Shown: one piece after another, positions 57,677 to 64,000 of the stretch | Numbering within the stretch: the stretch's first letter is position 1 | Layout: the number at the start of each line of letters is the position of its first letter | NCBI GenBank assembly: GCA_032622095.1 | Contig: CP136063.1 | Coordinates: forward strand, 121,666,723 to 121,730,722 | DNA: 64,000 nt | Direction: 5' to 3' | Source: Siphonodentalium dalli | Lineage: Eukaryota > Mollusca > Scaphopoda > Gadilida > Siphonodentaliidae | The notes under the pieces: model-generated | What the model saw: the letters and a program-made list of their open reading frames with translations, nothing else | Databases searched by the model: none | What the model was told of the DNA's origin: nothing | Translations under genes and position numbers: made by a program

Positions 57677-59195
57677 TTCCCTTCAATGAACATCACTATT
57701 GCTAACCCAATAATGCTTGTCTTCTCATTGGGAGACTGGAGAAGATGCATGTAGCATAACCTTTTATGATTTTGTAACAATGGGAGTGACTTGAACCATA
57801 TCTACAATATCAGTACCACTCGCACATCCACTCACCTCCACACAAACTTAAGTTTTCCAAATTAAGATACCAGGTGCCTATTGTATATCTGTACGATAAA
57901 GCAGTCACAGCAACAAATGCTCTAACACTGAACCTCCCTATTAACATGACCTTTTATGGTCGTTATAATCACGTAAAGATTATATGTACCTTATTAACAC
58001 TCTAATTTAATACCAGATGCATGCTGTCCTTTTTATCATCGTGGGTTCAATTATCCTGTATTGCTGGAAATAATAACATAATGGATGTTCCCTACGTGTA
58101 CGATCAACAACATTGAGCGAAAATCATGCACGCCACATAGATTAGCTTTCTGACAAGTCAATTTGCTCCTCCAGGGTATTTTGGTTCTTATTTCCGTGGC
58201 TAAACGTACAGTAGCACTCCCAGCATCAACAGGTGATTAATGATGATACAAGTAACAACAATCTGATCAAGTCTCCTGCTTATAGTTTTTTGTGTAGTGA
58301 CTTTTAGCCACTCTATACCCCAAGCTACTCTGTTGGTGGGGAGTACCCAATCACTTAGATTCTGTATTAATAAGTACACCCCCATTCTGTGCTTGACAAA
58401 CTGAAGGATTACATTCTTACTCTCTGAAAGTTTAATCTGCTGCTCAGTGTGTGTCTGCACAGAAGTAAACAGGAGCTGATTTTGCGTTTCTGTTCATGAA
58501 TTTTTCATGCTCTTGTGAGTTCCGATATTTGTCGTAATACCTGCCTGTGCATTGAATTTGATTCGGTAATTGGATTTAAAGAATATCACATCAACAGATT
58601 GTTAAGAGATTGATTCGTGATGAAATAGATCTGAGTGCTTTCTAAGCTGCGGTCTGTGTGAGAGCCTGTGGAGCTTATGATTAGGTAGCAGCTGATCAAT
58701 AACACCTCTACTCATAGTTTCTTCATTAGAGCTTTAGTATTGATCACTACACCTGTTTGAGGAACTCGCAAATAACTTGTTACCTGTGATCTGTGGTTTG
58801 TTTTATGATCATACATTGATTTATACATTTTTCATTTCTCTAATATTGAGGAAATATATTGTGTGGATTTAAAAAAAATATGTCAACCTCATGTTGGATT
58901 CACTGGATACACATTTGATCAGAATCATAGCTGTGGAATTAATCAACCAATCTGCAAATACCAGGATATTATTTCTAAGGCAATCCTTAAATTATTTAAG
59001 TAGTTAGTTTTCAGGTTACTTCTGAAATTTATACAATCTGCTGATCCGTTGATTTACATGTGAATTTAACTGGATGGTTTTGGTGTGATAAATTCCTTTG
59101 GAAACAATCTGGTATCTGGAAGTCTATTTTTTGCTGCTCTTGCTCAACTATAGAAGAATATATGTCACTTTAGTTGATACTTGATTTCATTCAAG
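57677..59195. other. Upstream flank of the exon at 59196
   Basis: No upstream exon could be recognised. The bases just before the start codon (TTGATTTCATTCAAG) resemble a splice acceptor, so the ATG may lie at the start of an exon preceded by a 5' untranslated exon somewhere in this stretch. An in-frame TGA lies at 59175-59177. No TATA box or other promoter element is convincing. Confidence 0.4.
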
Positions 59196-59563
59196 ATGTC
59201 CACTTCCCCAGATTCTAAGATCACTAAGCTCAGTTCTGTGCGAGTTTCTGAGTCGAGATCGAGGGATCATGTGATTTTTGGGAAAGGAAGACTATTCAAC
59301 AAAGGATTGTTTCCTATAAATATTCCTGATTCTTCAGATAGTGTTTTCATTGATGACATAAAGCCAAGTTCACCTAGACCGATCACTGTTTCGTCAGGTT
59401 TTCGGCGGATTTGTATGCAGGATGAAGTGAGGAGATCAGTTCTTGAACATCGGGAGCAGGTCTCTGTTTCTCATCGATCCACACATAAATTCGAGGAAAG
59501 CAAGCGATTTGCCATCTCAGGCTCCCCACATTCTGGAGGTCTTTTTTTTAACTTTGATAAAAG
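59196..59563 (+). CDS. Coding exon, 122 codons, unknown protein
   Basis: Open from ATG 59196 (context CAAGATGTC, A at -3 absent but purine-rich) to AAAAG followed by GTAAGAG, a near-consensus donor at 59564. The exon ends two bases into a codon (phase 2). The product is hydrophilic and Ser/Arg/Lys/Pro-rich: it starts MSTSPDSKITKLSSVRVSES, has GKGRLFNKGLFPINIP, then an acidic DSSDSVFIDDIK, a basic middle (RRICMQDEVRRSVLEHREQ) and ends GLFFNFDK. No signal peptide, membrane segment or known domain is visible, and most of it is probably disordered with a short helical part at about residues 70-90. Codon use is more even than the AT-rich surroundings. Reading through the donor meets TAA at once, which supports splicing. 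I do not recognise the family. Confidence 0.7.
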
Positions 59564-60380
59564 GTAAGAGTTTCTTACCAAAAATCTCTACTGATATTTT
59601 TAAGTTCTGGTGTTAGATGTCGTGATATTCTGTACTTTATACTTAATATTAAAGGCATGTTGGTGGTTTTGCTTAATTATGATTTTATTTTTATTTTAAT
59701 ATAAAAATAGTAAGAACAGTTTATTTACTCCGCACACAATCAGGGATTCATTGACTTTAATAGAAACTGTCTTTGAAGTGGTAGAAAATTGTAACTGTTA
59801 TAATAGTTTTATACTTGGGTCTCTTGTAAACTCAACATTTAAAAGTTTAAATGATGAACTAAAGATAAATATATCGCTAATCATTATATATAGTTACTAA
59901 TATATAATATACCCAAGCCTCTTAGATTAGTATGGTACTCAGGATAACAAGTTGTATCTAGGTGAATACCAGAATACTTTATAGATGAGTCAACACAAAT
60001 AAATAAAGCCTTATAAAATATGATGAAAAATATTTGTCTCCACAATACAGCATTGTCAGTTCGCTTGTTTTGCAACTATATTGTCATGAACACTTCCCAT
60101 GAAATGTTGTTGGAGACTCCTACAAAATTTCAAGGGAAGTGTTCATGCCAATATGAAATAGGAGTTGTCAAAAAATTGGGTATTAATATTATCCTCCTTA
60201 GAATTTTGTGAAATGGAAATATTCTGATCATTGAAGCCGAGGGGTTTCAAATTGAGAGATTGTTATCAGCGAGAAGTCATGATGGCTTGAAGTTCAATTA
60301 ACGCCTCCACTGCAGTCTTCTGTGATCTGAAGTATTCATTTGGCTATTCACATATTGTAATCAGTACACATTAATTTTTA

Positions 60381-60759
60381 GCTCAACTTGGCAATATCAA
60401 GTTTGAGCTATTGCCATGGGTTGTCGTCCGTCCATCTGATCATCCATCTGTCTAGCTGTCAAAAATTTGAATCTATCAGCCCACCCTGCAAGCCACATTT
60501 ATTGGAGAATTGTTTTGAAAATATACAGGCATGTTTTGAGTCACCTCTAGATAGGAGGAGCTATCAAATGATCAAATTTGAACCATTTTCGATAAAAAAC
60601 ATGGCTGCCTGCAGCAATCTTTGGATTTTACTCTTTGTATGATTAAAACCTTTGGTACAGATCACATACCTCATCCGATCGAGCCATCTAATTTTGCCGA
60701 TTCCAAACTTCATTGACTATATTAATGTATGATATTATCCCCTCTCCAAGTTGAGCTAC
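60381..60759 (+). mobile_element. Element with AGCTCAACTTGG ends
   Basis: AGCTCAACTTGG at the left and its inverse CCAAGTTGAGCT at the right. The left part contains CCGTCCATCTGATCATCC, the CCGTCC-type motif seen near the start of other repeats here. Related sequence lies at 56821-57095. Non-coding; target duplications not identified. Confidence 0.6.
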
Positions 60760-60797
60760 AGTGTCATTGACACTTTCATTTTAATCACAATGGCATA

Positions 60798-60905
60798 CAT
60801 TGTTTATTTTCTGTTTGGTAATGGGCCTTCCCATAATACATTGCTTATTTTCTGTTTGGTAACGGCCCTTCCTTATTTTCTGTTTGGTAATGGGCCTTCT
60901 AATCA
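60798..60905. repeat. Short tandem repeat, three copies
   Basis: TTATTTTCTGTTTGGTAAYG then GGCCTTCC occurs three times with spacers of different length (about 60803, 60847 and 60872). Confidence 0.85.
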
Positions 60906-62404
60906 CTTCCCATAATTTTATTGGCAAATGTACGGACCTATTGATGTTTATATTTCATTAAAAAAAAACAAATTGCACTGATAGGCTTTTAATTATGTAT
61001 AAAAGCACCTTTTCCACCTAGAGACATTGACTTGGTTGTGCTGTGTGGCATACTGGTTGGAATGACAGTGAGTAGTTACTACTCCCTGGTGAAAATTGGG
61101 AGAATTTGAAGCATGCATTTTGAGGAGAAAAAATCTCCCTTTTATAGTCTGGTCCTCGATTGTAAGTACTATAGCTAAGCACCTTCCTGAAATAAACCTA
61201 TTATCAAGAATATTTGTTTAATGTTATACACAAGTGCCATTAAAACTTAACATCATATGCGTATAAAAGATGTCTTTGCTGTTTATCAAAGTATAGGAGT
61301 TTTTAAACTGAAGTGTTCAGGGTACTTGTGATAGTGGTATGCTTGGCACTAGGAAATTTGTCGGTTGTTGAAGATGTTCACTTATTTACAATGTAGATTA
61401 AATTTCAGTTTTTTCTTCCCAGTAAAAACATTGTCCGTCTGAGATGGTGTATGCCCCTGGTGCAACAAATATGTGTTTAATTGCAACCACTGCACCAACA
61501 TTTAAATCTGAATCTGTTTCGTTGTGGCAATTTGCCAGCATTGTGTGGGGATAAAATATTTGCCATCTTAAAAACAACAGTTATACTTGTATGCATATAT
61601 CTGTATTAAATGTATATGGGAGACCTTAATAGTTAATACTTAGGTCATCAGTCTCTGTATGGTAAACTGAAATCTGCCATTCGCTCCTATTGTACATGTA
61701 GTGTAGTGATCGCCGATATCCGGACATTGCCGAAGTATGAATCGGAGCACCGATCATGACGTCATGTTCTCGATTACCCGGATGAAGAAGGCTCTCTCTT
61801 CAGACCAATACGAGAATCCAAGCTGAACACATCGCCATGTTGAACTATCGCATGCTATACATTTATTGTGACTCTTTGACTATATAAAGATATCTATAAC
61901 ATAGTGAATAGTCCTTTGTTTTCACTATAATGACGACGTTGTAGTGTCGAACCACGCGGGGAGACGAAAATGTGTATTTTGATGTCATAACTTTTGTGAA
62001 AATGACTTTGTCAATTTGGTGTAATTTTCCGTTCCTGAAGACTATACTTTCAGAGTTCGGTCGTGTTTGAACCATGATAATGTTACTGAATATATATATT
62101 TAATAATACAATTGATGATTTCTACTGTCCACATGTTTCAAAGTGTAAAATTGACATTTGCTGTGCCGTTTCTGCACAAAATTCCAATGTGCCGCTCTGT
62201 TCTAAAAATAGCATGTAAACACCGGGAAATACAGTTTCCGGGCAAGAACTTCTAACGCCACAGCTAGCCGGTTTCTGACGACAGGGGAGATTGGACTCGA
62301 CAACTTCATTGCCCAGTTCCTCCAGATTCACGGTCAGATAAACTTTACTGTTCATAATTTACAAGATAAATGTCAATGACAATGCAGCTCATTTTGCCAT
62401 ATGT

Positions 62405-62835
62405 TTATCAACAACCGATTGAACAACCAAATCAATCTACATTCTGCCAGTTTGATTTATGTGATTTTTTATCACATTGATTCCTGCCCAGGGTTTATTT
62501 ATTAGCCAGGGAACACCCCTTCCTTCTAATACATAATGCCATGGGTAACAATTCACATTTTGATTAACTGGTACCTGAATATCACAGTACATGCATAATT
62601 CAACATCAAGAGAATACACAATATTATAGTTTACAGTTCACAGAACTCGGAAAGAATACAGATTTTCTAGTCAGCTTTATTCATCAACCATTCAACTGAG
62701 TTTTCAACCAAATCAATCAACAGTCTGCACAATTGATTCATTTTCTGAGAATTTTGACCAATTGATTCCTGCCCACGGGTTATCTATTAGCAAGGGAATA
62801 CCCCTCCATTCTAATACATAGCGCCTAGGGTAAAA
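62405..62835 (+). repeat. Direct duplication about 280 bp apart
   Basis: Two blocks (about 62405-62545 and 62688-62832) share CAACCAAATCAATC, TTGATTCCTGCCCA, GGTTTATTTATTAGCCAGGG or a variant, and TCTAATACATA. Diverged, non-coding. Confidence 0.75.
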
Positions 62836-63009
62836 ATCAGTATACTTCAACCTTCTAGAGAATATTCAGTACAGACGGTATATCCAAGACCACAGAACTC
62901 TGATACAGTACGCAGTGTTCTTGTCAGCTTTTCTAGTGGAAAAACAAAACACTTCAAGAAGCTAATATGTTTTTGTATTTTTGCATTTATTTATATATTT
63001 TCATGCCAT

Positions 63010-63125
63010 TGTGATCAGTTTCTCTATATGAGTATATTTACTTTTGAGACACTGATTTATTATATTTCTAATGTCACTGTGATCAGTTTCTCGGCATAAG
63101 TTGATTAACTAATGAGACCCTGATT
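63010..63125 (+). repeat. Degenerate duplication, about 67 bp
   Basis: CATTGTGATCAGTTTCTCTA and CACTGTGATCAGTTTCTCGG start two blocks that both end GAGAC..CTGATTTATT. Confidence 0.7.
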
Positions 63126-63170
63126 TATTCTCCAATAACTGATACACATCTTTGATATATGCATATTTTT

Positions 63171-63384
63171 TCATTAATATTTTGTATGTGTTTATTTTTG
63201 ATAAATGAATTAATTATTTGTGTGTATCAGATAAAGTATTTTCATTAATATTTTGTATGTGTTTATTTTTGATAAATGAATTAATTATTTGTGTGTATCA
63301 GATAAAGTATTTTCATTAATATTTTGTATGTGTTTATTTTTGATAAATGAATTAATTATTCGTGGGTATCAGATAAAGTAATAT
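63171..63384. repeat. 71-bp tandem repeat, three copies
   Basis: TCATTAATATTTTGTATGTG, TTTATTTTTGATAAATGAAT and TAATTATTTGTGTGTATCAG then ATAAAGTATTT repeats at 63171, 63242 and 63313. The third copy has two changes (TTCGTGGG). AT-rich, in the putative intron. Confidence 0.95.
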
Positions 63385-63789
63385 TTTTTCGTTCAATGTG
63401 GAATATTTCATGAGTATTTTGAGTAGAAATTTTTCGTATAGATATGATGTTGTTGTGAATGATTTTTGGAACCTAGGTTTAGGTTCAGTCATTCATACTG
63501 ACATTGCTACTTATTATTGTTGTTAAATTGATCGCATAACTACTCAGATTGCTTTGTGCGATATTCATTTTTGATTGTGTATTTCTATTTATATGTATCA
63601 AGATACCATATATATAATTTGAATTCTTAGTGGTACTAGAAGGAATAGAACACTTGCCACTTTGAAACTGCTTAATTTATATATCAGGTATCAAATATAT
63701 TGAGCGACAAATCAGAATGAAAATGATATCTGTATGCCTGAGTTATTAGGTAAGCGCGGGTTCATTTAATCATTCTTCACCAAATTTGA
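63385..63789. other. Non-coding stretch before the last exon
   Basis: AT-rich. An in-frame TGA at 63787-63789 closes the frame upstream of the next entry. Confidence 0.4.
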
Positions 63790-63825
63790 CACACTTTCTC
63801 GAGACATCAAGATCAAGATCAAGAA

Positions 63826-64000
63826 ATGGCAAGCTTTGGATATATCAATTCATACAATTGTGCACCAACTTTGGTTCAATATGGATCGAGTGTGTATCAA
63901 CCGTATGTTTATCAACAACTGCCACCAATCCAGCCATATTATGTGCAAAATCAATGGCCAACAACCAATTATAACAATTACCCACCTGGTTTGCCATACC
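63826..64000 (+). CDS. Pro/Tyr/Gln-rich coding start or exon, cut by window edge
   Basis: ATG 63826 sits in strong context (CAAGAAATGG: purine at -3, G at +4) and the frame stays open for the remaining 58 codons to the window end. Product begins MASFGYINSYNCAPTLVQYG and continues with VYQPYVYQQLPPIQPYYVQ and NYNNYPPGLPY: low-complexity, aromatic and proline-rich, as in N-termini of RNA-binding or transcription proteins and in some secreted matrix proteins; no signal peptide. The frame is also open upstream to 63790. Splicing from 59563 (phase 2) to 63804 would join in frame, adding HQDQDQE before this Met, so it may instead be exon 2 of that gene. Family unknown. Confidence 0.55.
   Translation, partial: MASFGYINSYNCAPTLVQYGSSVYQPYVYQQLPPIQPYYVQNQWPTTNYNNYPPGLPY

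Larger units (their letters stand above)
59564..63803 (+). other. Putative intron of about 4.2 kb
   Basis: Begins GTAAGAG. One candidate end is TTTCTCGAG at 63795-63803 after a pyrimidine-rich stretch; GAG is a poor acceptor compared with CAG or TAG. It contains the repeats listed separately (60381-60759, 60798-60900, 62405-62835, 63010-63125, 63171-63384). On the minus strand 62355-62122 is open for 77 codons with a protein-like mix in two frames, perhaps an old transposase scrap, with no motif I can defend. Confidence 0.4.

Noticed and set aside
62122-62355. Harbinger-type transposase fragment on the minus strand
   Set aside because: One frame faintly resembles the N-terminal part of such transposases, but no catalytic motif or terminal repeats support it.

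Overview
The window is AT-rich nuclear DNA from an animal, almost wholly intronic or intergenic and packed with transposable elements. It has no operons, no bacterial-style genes and no clear rRNA or tRNA gene. A tRNA-derived SINE with an (AATC)n tail, Helitrons with CTAG ends, TTAA-flanked elements, hAT and Mutator-type elements and long CCGTCCGT/TCTGTCTG-containing repeats together suggest a lophotrochozoan, most likely a mollusc. That assignment is inference; no single marker here proves it.

Left third (1-21.8 kb): a possible short terminal exon (738-835), a minus-strand Helitron (1890-3163), a Tc1/mariner/pogo-like foldback element (3568-3794) with a solo arm at 301-406, a TTAA MITE split by a SINE (4462-4903), a hAT-type element (5475-7089), a dead LINE reverse transcriptase (8036-8725), several TTAA elements, and a repeat (16198-18093) carrying a 742-bp TTAA insertion whose empty counterpart lies at 33803. 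Middle (21.8-40.2 kb): a 36-bp tandem array (21834-22493), a 4.6-kb array of a 41-bp repeat with higher-order structure (28164-32783), a degenerate tandem repeat family (37.1-39.4 kb) and a second 36-bp array. Right half (43-57.7 kb): an inverted-repeat element (43530-45630), a decayed composite repeat (45.8-52.7 kb) invaded by a Mutator-like element, a BED-finger hAT element and a Penelope-type endonuclease fragment, then a nest of at least four insertion levels (54542-57676) with a Helitron at its core.

The best host gene evidence is at the right end. A 122-codon plus-strand exon (59196-59563) ends in a consensus splice donor. A Pro/Tyr/Gln-rich open frame runs off the window edge (63826-64000) and could be either its next exon, with matching phase, or the start of another gene. 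I recognise neither protein. Other short open frames are listed with low confidence, because in DNA this AT-rich, open frames of 50-90 codons are expected by chance in large numbers.

The most informative structures are insertions whose boundaries can be proved inside the window: two have paralogous empty sites, and several more have exact target-site duplications of the length expected for their superfamily.
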